Under the pieces are notes generated by a model. It ran no database searches. It worked only from the letters and a program-made list of their open reading frames with translations, and had not been told where the DNA came from. The position numbers were made by a program, and so were the translations under genes. A DNA stretch of 64,000 nt, from NCBI GenBank assembly GCA_000306725.1, contig CP003083.1, positions 248,001 through 312,000 on the forward strand, read 5' to 3'. This document shows, piece after piece, positions 51,790-60,401 of the stretch. Each line of letters begins with the position of its first letter. Within the stretch, counting starts at the first letter, position 1. Source of the DNA: Methanolobus psychrophilus R15 (GTDB taxonomy: Archaea; Halobacteriota; Methanosarcinia; Methanosarcinales; Methanosarcinaceae).

Positions 51790-52566
51790 TCAAATCCCGT
51801 ACCATTTGTTCAAATACTTAAAAACAATATTGTTGAATTCATCGTATTGTTCTATCGAGCAGACATGTCCGCAATCATCAATTACCTCTACCTGGGAATT
51901 GCGGATTCTCTTACTATACTTCAAGGTGTCCTCTAAAAAAAGATAGTCCTGGCTCCCTGAAACGTATAAAACCTTGATTGCATCATCCAATTCATCCAGC
52001 CAGGGCAGACTGTTCGTTGTCTGTGGAATTATATCCAGCCATTTACAAAACTCATCATAGCCCAATTTCTTTGCTTCATTCACAAAGATAACTCTTGATC
52101 TTTTGTGGTTACTTTTTGGCATTATGATATAAGCAAAAAACCTGTAGAGTACCATATAGTTGATTGCTCTTTTGAATGTTATCGCCAGTAAAAGCAAAGA
52201 CCTTGTCTTCAAATTGAACCTGACTATACCTCCGCCCATGATCAACGAATTCACTTTTTCGGGGTACAGCACGGCAAATCGTAAGCATATCAGCGAACTA
52301 AAGGAAAATCCCAGTAAATTGGCTTTCCCGATTTGATAGTGATCCAGAGTATTTTTTATAAGCTCACATACTTGATCCAGGTCCAGGTCCTTATTTACTT
52401 CCCCTTTATGCATTTCCAGCACAAGCAGGTTATAATGTTTTGAAAAGAAATCGACCTGTTTTTTCCAGGTCCTTGCACTGCCTCCAAAACCATGGATAAG
52501 TACTATCCATTCAACAGAGCCAATCTTGTAGTAAACTTCGGCACTAAACTTTTTTTCTTCTGCCAT
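51790..52566 (-). CDS. Alpha/beta hydrolase in the radical SAM operon
   Basis: This is a 258-residue alpha/beta hydrolase. It has WIVLIHGFGGSARTWKKQ near residue 20, the nucleophile elbow GFSFSS (Ser near 92), an acid in YVSGSQDYLFLED, and the His in DDCGHVCSIEQYDEF near the C terminus. Its start overlaps the end of the radical SAM gene by 23 bases, so the two are translationally coupled. A short hydrophobic stretch (about 140-150) may touch the membrane. It probably acts on an ester or thioester in the same pathway. Confidence 0.85.
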   Translation of the reverse strand: MAEEKKFSAEVYYKIGSVEWIVLIHGFGGSARTWKKQVDFFSKHYNLLVLEMHKGEVNKDLDLDQVCELIKNTLDHYQIGKANLLGFSFSSLICLRFAVLYPEKVNSLIMGGGIVRFNLKTRSLLLLAITFKRAINYMVLYRFFAYIIMPKSNHKRSRVIFVNEAKKLGYDEFCKWLDIIPQTTNSLPWLDELDDAIKVLYVSGSQDYLFLEDTLKYSKRIRNSQVEVIDDCGHVCSIEQYDEFNNIVFKYLNKWYGI

Positions 52567-53824
52567 CGGTTATTCCTTTCTTGAAAGCAAAATACTTCAA
52601 GAACTTAGGAAAATTCTTCTGATTATGCTCCGGCATCTTCTTAAATAGTTCTTCTGCCTTCTCTTCCCACTCTTTGGCCCTTTCAAAACTTTTCATAGCG
52701 AGAGCTTCAGGAGATTCCGGGTTTGCCAGATGGGTCGATCTTGCTCCTCCGGCATTGACCACATCAATGATAGCCTGTGGATTATCTATCAAAGGGCAGG
52801 GCCTTAAAGGGTTTTGTGAGAATGGCTGAGCATCCCTAAAAGCAGTGAAGAATCTAGACCTTAGGGCTTCGGCAAGCGATACTTCGTATATGTTCGAATC
52901 CGAATAGTGACAGAAGGCACATGGCTCCACATCACCCTTGGCATTGATATGAGCAAAACCAACACCTGCACCAATACAACCGAAAGACAGATGGCCGTTG
53001 TTCCAGAAATCTATGATGACATAGTCATGTTTTATGCAATAATCCCTGATCCTTTCCTGTACGTATGCTCTTTGCTCGGCAGTGCACACTAATGAAGTAT
53101 CAGCATCGCTTCCCACCGGGATATACTGGAATAACCAGCCAAACCAGGCACCTTTTTCACGCATCTGATCAAGGAACTCATCACTGGCTATGGTCTTGTA
53201 GTTCCCGGAATGGTAGCAGGCAGAAAAAGCAAACGCAATGCCTCTGGATCTCAAAATATCCATGGCCCCGATGGCTTTATCATAAACACCCGGCCCTCTT
53301 CTGAAATCGGTTTCTTCTTTTGTCCCTTCGATGCTTATAAAGACATTCAAGTTCCCCAGTTCAGCCATTGCATCGGCGAGCTCTTCATCGATCAGAGTTG
53401 CATTAGTAAATGCACCAAACGTCATTTTGTTATGTTTTTTGCACAATTTCAGGATATCGTCTTTCCGGAGTAAAGGCTCGCCCCCGGTCATTAAACACTC
53501 CATGATCCCTAATTCTTCAGCTTGGTCTAACAGGTCGTCAAACTTTTCATATGAAATGTTATGCCCGCTTTTATAATCCTGTGACCAGCATCCCTTACAC
53601 TTCAAATTACAATCACTGGTCGGGTCTATCAAAAGATCTCTTGGAATAGAACTTTTGTTTTTGAATCCTTTATATAGTTCTTTGAGAGTAACGAAATTGC
53701 TCATGGCAAAATGGGTGGTCATTCCCTTCGCAAAAAAGAATTGCCTGCATTGGTAGACATAAGCCTTATGATGTGGGAAAGGAGGTATTTTTTCTCTTTT
53801 CCCGTTGATCATTAAATACTTCAA
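52544..53824 (-). CDS. Radical SAM/SPASM-like enzyme
   Basis: This is a 426-residue radical SAM enzyme. The cluster motif C-x3-C-x2-C is DCNLKCKGCW (Cys 72, 76, 79), followed by TGGEPLLR and FISIEGTKEETDFRRGPGVY. Cysteines in the C-terminal half (FGCIGAGVG, VEPCAFCHYSDSN and LRPCPLIDN) form the additional Fe-S region found in SPASM-type enzymes. About 60 residues precede the core. It is close to radical SAM proteins of methanogens that sit with alpha/beta hydrolases. The gene lies between the anchored protein (17 bases upstream) and the hydrolase (overlap 23 bases), all on one strand. Confidence 0.88.
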   Translation of the reverse strand: MKYLMINGKREKIPPFPHHKAYVYQCRQFFFAKGMTTHFAMSNFVTLKELYKGFKNKSSIPRDLLIDPTSDCNLKCKGCWSQDYKSGHNISYEKFDDLLDQAEELGIMECLMTGGEPLLRKDDILKLCKKHNKMTFGAFTNATLIDEELADAMAELGNLNVFISIEGTKEETDFRRGPGVYDKAIGAMDILRSRGIAFAFSACYHSGNYKTIASDEFLDQMREKGAWFGWLFQYIPVGSDADTSLVCTAEQRAYVQERIRDYCIKHDYVIIDFWNNGHLSFGCIGAGVGFAHINAKGDVEPCAFCHYSDSNIYEVSLAEALRSRFFTAFRDAQPFSQNPLRPCPLIDNPQAIIDVVNAGGARSTHLANPESPEALAMKSFERAKEWEEKAEELFKKMPEHNQKNFPKFLKYFAFKKGITDGRRKKV

Positions 53825-53841
53825 TTATAAAACTCCATATC

Positions 53842-54576
53842 TTATTTTTTCGTTACGGATACTTTCTGCGGAACGACTCCATCAAAAACGAATTCACCAT
53901 TCGAATTAGATGTCAGGCTGGTTATTTCAAGTCCGGGTACAACCGTATAGATCCGGGGGAAGTATTCTTCCATTACGCTTACACTTTCTTCCTCCATGTA
54001 TGAGCCTGGAAGTGGAACGGCTCCAAGGTAGAATGTTTCCGGGTCTCCGCTTAATTGGTTATTTGTTACACTGACTCGCCCTTTGCTATAAATGTTCAGA
54101 CTGTCAGGCAGGGGAATCGGAACATCACCTGCAACATCAGAATACAGATCAGTCTTCAGTCGCTTTATGTCAGCAGTACTCGAACCTTCCATAGTCCCAT
54201 CCGGTAAGACTTTCACCTGCAGGTTGTCAAACCACCAGAATCCAGGTGCAATCTCATTCAATAGAGCTGTAGCCTCTTCTTTGGTAAGAGTGAATTCCTT
54301 TCGTTCATAGTCTGAGAACTCAAAATTATAATCATGGATAGATTGCTTTTCAACATTCTTCTTGTATTCTTCCAGTTCTTCGCCGGTCATACCTTCGAAT
54401 TCTATCTGGATGCCGGTTTTTTCCAGAGCACTTACATAGTCCGCGTGAGTGTATTCAACCCCAAGATCTTTCGGTCCAAATAATGAAAAACTTGCATATA
54501 CCCAAGAAACACTAGCTAAAATTAATACAAATACTACTAATAATACGTATTTGAGTTTTCCTTTTTCTGCGCTCAT
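53842..54576 (-). CDS. Membrane-anchored extracytoplasmic protein, first gene of the radical SAM operon
   Basis: This is a 244-residue protein with one N-terminal membrane segment (KYVLLVVFVLILASVSWVYA, about residues 8-27) and a 215-residue soluble domain outside. The domain contains FEGMTGEELEEYKKNVEKQS, the predicted strand-rich SSTADIKRLKTDLYSDVAGD, and LPGSYMEEESVSVMEEYFPR. The C terminus is GVVPQKVSVTKK. I do not recognise the family; the sheet-rich part resembles lipid-binding or surface adhesion folds in style only. ATG 54576 is preferred; four more codons are open. Gene order suggests it works with the radical SAM product. Confidence 0.65.
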   Translation of the reverse strand: MSAEKGKLKYVLLVVFVLILASVSWVYASFSLFGPKDLGVEYTHADYVSALEKTGIQIEFEGMTGEELEEYKKNVEKQSIHDYNFEFSDYERKEFTLTKEEATALLNEIAPGFWWFDNLQVKVLPDGTMEGSSTADIKRLKTDLYSDVAGDVPIPLPDSLNIYSKGRVSVTNNQLSGDPETFYLGAVPLPGSYMEEESVSVMEEYFPRIYTVVPGLEITSLTSNSNGEFVFDGVVPQKVSVTKK

Positions 54577-54588
54577 TGTATCACCCAT

Positions 54589-54898
54589 TCATTATTCTAA
54601 GTTTATAATAATAAAGACTTCTGCTTTATTCTATTTAAGTTAATATCCTAAATATGAATATCAAAAGCAAGTAATGGCCTTGCATTTGTAGTATTCAACA
54701 GAATGTAAGAAAACAAAGGAATTTAACATCACATTGGCAGGAATATATGCTCTCCTATGATCATGTCCCGGTTGTAAACTTTTAATGCAGAATCGGATTT
54801 ACTCTATATTACATGAAATTTCAATATCCATCAAAGCACTGTCAGTCACAAACACTAAATACGACTTTCTCCAAATAAAAAACAGGAGATAATCAAAA
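54589..54898. other. Intergenic region between divergent genes
   Basis: It holds the promoters of the radical SAM operon (minus) and of the NnrU-like gene (plus). A TATA-like AAGTTAATATC lies near 54640. No gene or strong hairpin is seen. Confidence 0.5.
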
Positions 54899-55498
54899 TT
54901 GGTTTCATCAATACTTATCCTTATTCTTTGCCTGCTAGCATTTGCAGCAATTCATAGCGTCGTGGCGAGCCTGCGCTTCAAGCGTTTCCTCAGGCGACGC
55001 CTGGGACCCAGAGTGGATACATTGTATATGCCTGCTTTCAGTATCATGGCAGTGCTGACGCTATTGCCGCTTGCGTATGTTCTTTATAAGAACCCGGGAC
55101 CTTTCCTCTACATAATACCTTCTCCCTGGCGCTGGCTGATGGTTGGCGGACAGCTGGCCGCTGCAATCGTAGCTCCCATGGCTTTCAGGGATGCGCCCCA
55201 CAGGTTCAGGGTAAGCTCACAGCTATCCGGACCCGGGACCGCTGAAGCAGGCCCTCTTGATATCCGGGGCGTTTACCGCTGGGTAAGGGACCCCTTCCTG
55301 CTCTCCGGACTGGTCATAATGTGGCTCACACCTTTCATGACAGTTAACCTGCTCATTATCTACATTTTGACGACCGTATACCTGTACCTGGGATCACTGC
55401 ACTGGGAAAGCCGACTGGTGGCACAGTTTGGTGACGATTATCGTGAATATAAGAAACGCGTACACAGGATAATCCCGCGTTTGGGTGGATATAATTAG
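54899..55498 (+). CDS. NnrU/isoprenylcysteine methyltransferase-like membrane protein
   Basis: This is a 199-residue membrane protein with about five segments. It has GVYRWVRDPFLLSGLVIMWL near residues 128-147 and a C-terminal ESRLVAQFGDDYREYKKRVH, the marks of the NnrU/ICMT-like family, whose best-known members methylate isoprenylcysteine or act in NO metabolism. Translation starts at TTG 54899, placed 8 bases after the Shine-Dalgarno AGGAGAT. The substrate in archaea is unknown. Confidence 0.8.
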   Translation: MVSSILILILCLLAFAAIHSVVASLRFKRFLRRRLGPRVDTLYMPAFSIMAVLTLLPLAYVLYKNPGPFLYIIPSPWRWLMVGGQLAAAIVAPMAFRDAPHRFRVSSQLSGPGTAEAGPLDIRGVYRWVRDPFLLSGLVIMWLTPFMTVNLLIIYILTTVYLYLGSLHWESRLVAQFGDDYREYKKRVHRIIPRLGGYN

Positions 55499-55586
55499 AG
55501 CACAAGAGCATTTTATATCAAATAAATCTCATTTATCACAATAACTTCCATTATAATAACTCTAATTAGCTTATTAATGAAGATCA

Positions 55587-56279
55587 ATGGCAATCGATGA
55601 AACCATAAAGACTCTCCTTAAAGAACTAGGAGAAACAAAACTTGTCTGTGTTACCAAGACAGTGGACCCGGTTAGGATAAATGAAGCCATCAGGGCCGGA
55701 GCTACGATCATCGGGGAGAACCGGGTCCAGGAATTCGAGGATAAATGTGATGAGATCCTGCCCTGTGAAAAGCACCTGATAGGACACCTGCAGACAAACA
55801 AGGTAAAGAAAGCCGTCCAGCTCTTTGATGTGATCCAGTCGGTCGACTCCCTGAAATTGATCCAGGACATTGACAGGAAAGCCGCAGATAATAACAAGAT
55901 ACAGCAGGTATTCCTCCAGGTCAACGTCGGAAGGGAGCCACAGAAGTTCGGCTTCGTTGAGGAGGAGATTGGACAAGCGATAGCCGAGATTCGCTCACTC
56001 CGGAATGTCCGGGTGCAGGGACTCATGTGTATAGCCCCCTTTGTGCCTCCTGAGCAGACCCGCCCTTATTTCAGGAGCATGAAAATGCTTTTTGACAAGA
56101 TGCAGCAGGAGTTTCAGGTTACACTGAATGAGCAAGACAAGCAGGATATTCAGAACAACATCGACATCAGGAAGCTATCAATGGGAATGTCCGGGGATTA
56201 CAGGGTTGCCATCGAGGAAGGGGCTACAATCGTTCGCGTCGGTTCTGCAATATTCGGGGATAGGGAGTACAAAAGGTAG
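55587..56279 (+). CDS. YggS-family pyridoxal phosphate homeostasis protein
   Basis: This is a 230-residue PLP-binding protein of the YggS/PROSC family. The PLP lysine is Lys 24 (VCVTKTV). HLIGHLQTNKVKKAV, VFLQVNVGREPQKFGF and KLSMGMSGDYRVAIEEGATI followed by VRVGSAIFG are family signatures. It keeps free PLP at a safe level. Length is typical. It ends with TAG. It converges on lon, with a hairpin between them. Confidence 0.93.
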   Translation: MAIDETIKTLLKELGETKLVCVTKTVDPVRINEAIRAGATIIGENRVQEFEDKCDEILPCEKHLIGHLQTNKVKKAVQLFDVIQSVDSLKLIQDIDRKAADNNKIQQVFLQVNVGREPQKFGFVEEEIGQAIAEIRSLRNVRVQGLMCIAPFVPPEQTRPYFRSMKMLFDKMQQEFQVTLNEQDKQDIQNNIDIRKLSMGMSGDYRVAIEEGATIVRVGSAIFGDREYKR

Positions 56280-56415
56280 TATCAATTGCTTCCGGTGGAC
56301 AAGCACGGTGTATACCAAGATGACCTGCATATGCTTTAGAAATATGTCAACGACGGTCATGGCATTCTATATACTTTACCTTATTAACCCCGGGTTTAGG
56401 GAGAATAAAAATGAA

Positions 56416-56438
56416 TTTACGGCCCGCGCGGCCGTAAA
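56416..56438. terminator. Convergent hairpin TTTACGGCC/GGCCGTAAA
   Basis: The perfect 9-bp stem with the loop CGCGC lies between the stops of YggS and lon, which converge. It is stable enough to act in both directions. Confidence 0.6.
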
Positions 56439-56476
56439 CCCTCACATTCACGCACCCGGATGAACAGTCAGTGCAA

Positions 56477-58894
56477 TCAAATACTTTGTATCGATACTAA
56501 ACCATTCCCATTATGAGATACTATCGGCCTTGGCATGTCAATGCCCAGAGCTTCCCTGAGGACATCTTCGATAGTCTCTACAGTTACAAACTTCAGTTCG
56601 TTCCGGGCATCTTCCGGTACATCATCCAGATCCCTCTCATTCTCTTTCGGCAGAATCACCTTCTTTATACCTGCCCGGTGTGCTGCCAGCACCTTCTCTT
56701 TGATGCCGCCAACCGGCAGTACGGCTCCGCTTAGCGTGATCTCGCCTGTCATGGCAAGTTTGGGGTCGACTGTTTTACCGGTTATCAAAGACGTCAGTGC
56801 AGTGAAGAGAGTCACACCTGCCGAAGGGCCGTCCTTGGGGGTTGCACCTGAAGGCACATGGATGTGGATATCACTTGCAGTGAAGTCAAAGCTGCTCGCA
56901 GTGTTTGCAAGCCGGGACCTGACAAGGCTTAAAGATATATGCGCCGACTCTTTCATCACATCCCCAAGCTGTCCCGTAAGCGTAAGTTTCCCGGTGCCGG
57001 GCATGAATGTACCTTCTATGAAGAGAATATCGCCTCCCACAGGTGTCCAGGCAAGCCCGGTAACCACGCCAGGTACATTCTCTTTCCTGGCTTCTTCCTG
57101 ACGTATCAGTTCCTTTCCAAGGATCTGTGTGAGCATATCCGCCTTCACCATGTAGGGAAAACCGGCCTTTCCTGACACTATCCTCTCGGATATGAATCTT
57201 GCAGTTGTCGCAAGCTGTTTCTTAAGCCCTCTTACCCCTGCCTCGCGGGTGTATTTGTCAATGATCACCTTTAGGGCATCGTCCTTGACCTCTACTTTAC
57301 CCTCATCAAGGCCGTGCTCTTCCAGTATGCCGGGCAGTATGTGATCTCTTGCAATTGCGAGTTTCTCGTTCTTCGTGTAGCCCGAGATTTCAATTATCTC
57401 CATTCTGTCAAGAAGCGGTCCCGGGATACTTGCCAGAGAATTGGCAGTGGCTATGAACAACACCTCCGAGAGATCGTATGAGACTTCAAGATAGTGGTCT
57501 GAGAACGTGCTGTTCTGCTCGGGATCAAGGACTTCCAGAAGGGCACTTGCCGGGTCTCCTGAGTAGGAAGACGAAAGCTTGTCTATCTCATCGAGGATGA
57601 ATACCGGGTTCTTGGTGCCTGCTTTCCTTATGCCCTGGATGATCCTTCCTGGCATGGCTCCGACATATGTCCTTCTGTGACCTCTGATCTCTGCTTCATC
57701 CCTGACGCCTCCAAGACTGGCACGGACATATTCCCTGCCAAGGGCATCTGCAATGCTCTTTCCAAGACTTGTCTTACCAGTGCCGGGCGGCCCTGTGAAG
57801 AGAATGATCGAACCCTGCTTCTCATGCTTTAGTTTCATTACTGCCAGATGCTGGATTATCCTCTCTTTGACCTTTTCAAGTCCGTTGTGGTTGCCCTCAA
57901 GCACACTGCGGGCCTGATCAATGTCAATGCTCTTTTTCTCTTCCACTGCCCATGGAAGATCAAGCAGGAGGTCCAGATAGTTCCTGATAACATGGCTTTC
58001 AGGATTGTGATTTCCCCCGGTCTCGAGTTTCTTTAACTCTGAAAGCGCCTTCTTTTTCACTTCATCAGGCATCTTTGAGCTCTCAATCCTTTCTCTGTAT
58101 CCTCCTTCACCTGAAACAGGATCCTCGCTTTCATTGAGCTCCTCCTGGATGACCTTCAATTGCTCCCGAAGCATCGCCTCTCTGTGTGACTTGTTCACTT
58201 TCTCGGCAACTTTCCTTGCCACTTCGATCTGGATGTTGATGTTCTCTTTCTGGTTTGTCAGAATGTAGAGGAATGTCAGATAGCGTTCACGAGTGGAAAC
58301 TGTCTCGAGAAGATCCTGCTTCTCTTGCAGTTCTATCGGCATGAAGGGCATAACATATCCCATTATCTGGTCAATGGAATCCATCTTGTCAATTGGCCTG
58401 GTGAATTGTTCAGAACTCTGAAAACGGCTGCTTATCTCGTGGATCGTCTTCCTTACATCTCCCATTATCTGTTTGTGGAGGTCCTCATCAAGATCATCAA
58501 TATCAGGGACCGCAGTAGATGTGGCATAGAATAACCCATTCTTCTGATTCAGGGAAACAGAGCCTACTCTCTCAAGGGCCTGTGCATAGACAAGAAATCC
58601 TTCATCAGCCGGCTGTACAAATTTAATCTCGAGCAGGTTTCCTGTTCTGTACAGATCGTCTTCTGATAAGTCTGAAGATTTAGTTCCACTCTTTACAGTC
58701 AACCCTATTGCGCGTGCATATCCTTCATTGCGTATGTCATTTAGTAGTGTTTCTCCTATGGTCTTATCGGCCAGGAACTTTGTCTGGCTATTGGGGTAGA
58801 CTACGACTTCAAAGAGTGGTATTACAATACTTTCTTTGTTATTGTTGAGTTGTTGTGGGTACATTGGCAATTGTCTCATTTGTATAGTGTTCAT
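56477..58894 (-). CDS. lon: ATP-dependent protease Lon, bacterial LonA type
   Basis: This is an 805-residue soluble Lon protease. It has an N-terminal substrate domain (residues about 20-220), a helical region, the AAA+ domain with Walker A GPPGTGKTS near 365-373 and Walker B ILDEIDK, and a C-terminal protease domain with the Ser-Lys dyad near Ser 691 (KDGPSAGVT) and Lys 732 (GGIKEK). Most archaea have membrane-anchored LonB; this soluble form is of bacterial type and was probably acquired. The start may be 58894 or one of the next two ATGs (codons 6, 11). It is downstream of a MarR gene on the same strand, with a palindrome-like element over its start. Confidence 0.95.
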   Translation of the reverse strand: MNTIQMRQLPMYPQQLNNNKESIVIPLFEVVVYPNSQTKFLADKTIGETLLNDIRNEGYARAIGLTVKSGTKSSDLSEDDLYRTGNLLEIKFVQPADEGFLVYAQALERVGSVSLNQKNGLFYATSTAVPDIDDLDEDLHKQIMGDVRKTIHEISSRFQSSEQFTRPIDKMDSIDQIMGYVMPFMPIELQEKQDLLETVSTRERYLTFLYILTNQKENINIQIEVARKVAEKVNKSHREAMLREQLKVIQEELNESEDPVSGEGGYRERIESSKMPDEVKKKALSELKKLETGGNHNPESHVIRNYLDLLLDLPWAVEEKKSIDIDQARSVLEGNHNGLEKVKERIIQHLAVMKLKHEKQGSIILFTGPPGTGKTSLGKSIADALGREYVRASLGGVRDEAEIRGHRRTYVGAMPGRIIQGIRKAGTKNPVFILDEIDKLSSSYSGDPASALLEVLDPEQNSTFSDHYLEVSYDLSEVLFIATANSLASIPGPLLDRMEIIEISGYTKNEKLAIARDHILPGILEEHGLDEGKVEVKDDALKVIIDKYTREAGVRGLKKQLATTARFISERIVSGKAGFPYMVKADMLTQILGKELIRQEEARKENVPGVVTGLAWTPVGGDILFIEGTFMPGTGKLTLTGQLGDVMKESAHISLSLVRSRLANTASSFDFTASDIHIHVPSGATPKDGPSAGVTLFTALTSLITGKTVDPKLAMTGEITLSGAVLPVGGIKEKVLAAHRAGIKKVILPKENERDLDDVPEDARNELKFVTVETIEDVLREALGIDMPRPIVSHNGNGLVSIQSI

Positions 58895-58912
58895 TAGTTA
58901 GACTTAACCTAA
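58894..58912 (-). promoter_or_regulatory. Imperfect TTAGTTAG palindrome at the lon start
   Basis: TTAGTTAG (58894-58901) is followed by CTTAACCTAA (58903-58912). It covers the last base before the lon ATG complement and the 35-base gap to marR. The left half site is identical to that of the perfect palindrome at 59365, and the right half has insertions. It could let MarR repress lon apart from its own gene. Confidence 0.4.
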
Positions 58913-58929
58913 CCATAGGTGCCAAAAAA

Positions 58930-59349
58930 TCATCTCACCTTTCGCAGAATCTGTATCAGATCATCCATATCCTTTTCATCCAATGAATCTGCCATCTTTT
59001 CGATAAGCTTCAGCAGAGAGTTCTGTTCGGACCGGGCTATGATCTGTCCTTTTTCAGTCAGACGAATATAGAACATCCTGCCGTCATTGGAGGACCTTTC
59101 TCTGTATACACACTCCATTTTGACGAATTTATTGATCATTTCCGTGATAGTGGGCTTAGAGTTGCGGGTAATCTTCGCAAGCCTGCTGAAGGTTACTTCT
59201 CCATGTTCATCAATGGCTTTCAGGTATCCTATCTGCTTTACAGTGATATCCGATAAACCATATTCAGAGAAGATCTCACAAGAGCACTCGCTTTTGATCT
59301 TGAACAAGCCTTCAAAAACTGTGAACAAGTGCTCTTTTTTCTCCATCAT
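58930..59349 (-). CDS. MarR-family transcriptional regulator
   Basis: This is a 139-residue MarR regulator. The winged helix covers about residues 35-105, with VTFSRLAKITRNSKPTITEM as the recognition helix region and RSSNDGRMFYIRLTEKGQII as the wing. Two ATGs (59349, 59346) start it. A perfect 8-3-8 palindrome lies 16 bases upstream at 59365-59383, as expected for autoregulation. lon follows after 35 bases. Inducer unknown; Cys residues (21 and 23, CSCEIF) could sense oxidants. Confidence 0.88.
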   Translation of the reverse strand: MMEKKEHLFTVFEGLFKIKSECSCEIFSEYGLSDITVKQIGYLKAIDEHGEVTFSRLAKITRNSKPTITEMINKFVKMECVYRERSSNDGRMFYIRLTEKGQIIARSEQNSLLKLIEKMADSLDEKDMDDLIQILRKVR

Positions 59350-59364
59350 GCTTCTATCTGAAAG

Positions 59365-59383
59365 TTAGTTAGGTGCTAACTAA
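59365..59383. promoter_or_regulatory. MarR operator: perfect palindrome TTAGTTAG-GTG-CTAACTAA
   Basis: The two 8-base arms are exact complements with a 3-base spacer. On the minus strand a TATA-like CTATATAATT lies directly upstream of it, so the palindrome overlaps the expected transcription start of marR. MarR dimers bind sites of just this size. Confidence 0.75.
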
Positions 59384-59463
59384 TTATATAGTTGTCGGCT
59401 ATAAAAGATGCTAAAGAACGACAGAACCTTAAAAGGATTAACTTTAATGAAATAATTCCTCAC

Positions 59464-60258
59464 TTACAATTCAGTCACTGGTTGAGAATTCTCCAGATAA
59501 TGCTGGAAGAGTTCTTTTCCCCATTCAAGAGATTCCTGACTGGAACATAGAATATGATTTATATCAATATTCTTTTGGCTTGTCAACAGGCGCAGGAGAA
59601 GATAATAATCGTTATGGGCAACGACTTGAATGCCCATTTCCTTAGAGTGCACAAAGAGGTTGAATGATTTACTTCCAAGAAGCCTGTCAAAGACTTCATA
59701 GTGATATGTTCGCATTGTCTCAAGCACTTCTTTAGTAGTAATAATATACAGCTTGACGTTCTTCCGGATCATGTCAGTGAATACTGCCGGATAATCGGGG
59801 TGGAAAAAAGAAGTAATTACATAGAAAGCTTCAGACATGAAGGTTGTTCTGACAACTTCCTGGTTAAGCTGGTATGATTCTGTGATCGTGAGATTTACTT
59901 CCTTGCATTTTCCAAGTTTCCTTAGTCTCTCAAAAAGGCGAGGCGGGATGAAATCAAGATTATGCGTTCCCCAGTACTCAGTGCCATCATTGAAAACCTC
60001 AAGAATACCCAATAAAGGACCCATCTTATCCACAATCAGTTTTCCAAGAGTTGTTAATTCATAAGCATCTTTTGCACCGGTGACCAGATGATGGTCTTCC
60101 AGTATCCTTACCTGTGGAAGTAACGCCTGCCTTGTTGCTTTTAATGATTTGAGAATGAACTCCATTTCCTTAGGACCGTCATGCAACAATAAAAGGACGT
60201 TCATTCTCTTCTCTGAAGCAAATATAACATCAAGTAGTGGTTTCTTCATAAGTATCAT
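59464..60258 (-). CDS. FilR1-family helix-turn-helix regulator
   Basis: This is a 264-residue regulator of the FilR1-type family found in methanogens. The N-terminal winged helix covers residues 1-75 (KPLLDVIFASEKRMNVLLLL, then SLKATRQALLPQVRILEDHH), and the FilR1 middle and C-terminal domain runs from about 85 to the end (YWGTHNLDFIPPRLFERLRK ... ESLEWGKELFQHYLENSQPV). The start is ATG 60258 or ATG 60249 (codon 4, MKKPLLDV), the latter matching the relatives. It is next to the MFS exporter gene, which may be its target. Relatives here are at 62011 (intact) and 40470, 43270, 48510 (relics). Confidence 0.85.
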   Translation of the reverse strand: MILMKKPLLDVIFASEKRMNVLLLLHDGPKEMEFILKSLKATRQALLPQVRILEDHHLVTGAKDAYELTTLGKLIVDKMGPLLGILEVFNDGTEYWGTHNLDFIPPRLFERLRKLGKCKEVNLTITESYQLNQEVVRTTFMSEAFYVITSFFHPDYPAVFTDMIRKNVKLYIITTKEVLETMRTYHYEVFDRLLGSKSFNLFVHSKEMGIQVVAHNDYYLLLRLLTSQKNIDINHILCSSQESLEWGKELFQHYLENSQPVTEL

Positions 60259-60401
60259 AACCCTTGGAGTTCCGGCTCACTCTGTATTTTGGCACTATCC
60301 ATTAAAGCCAACTAACCCCTACAATATCACTATGTAAATAAGGCTATTTATAGCAAATCGAATGAAGCCCCGTAAAACCCTTGTATGAACCCCGATATTC
60401 C

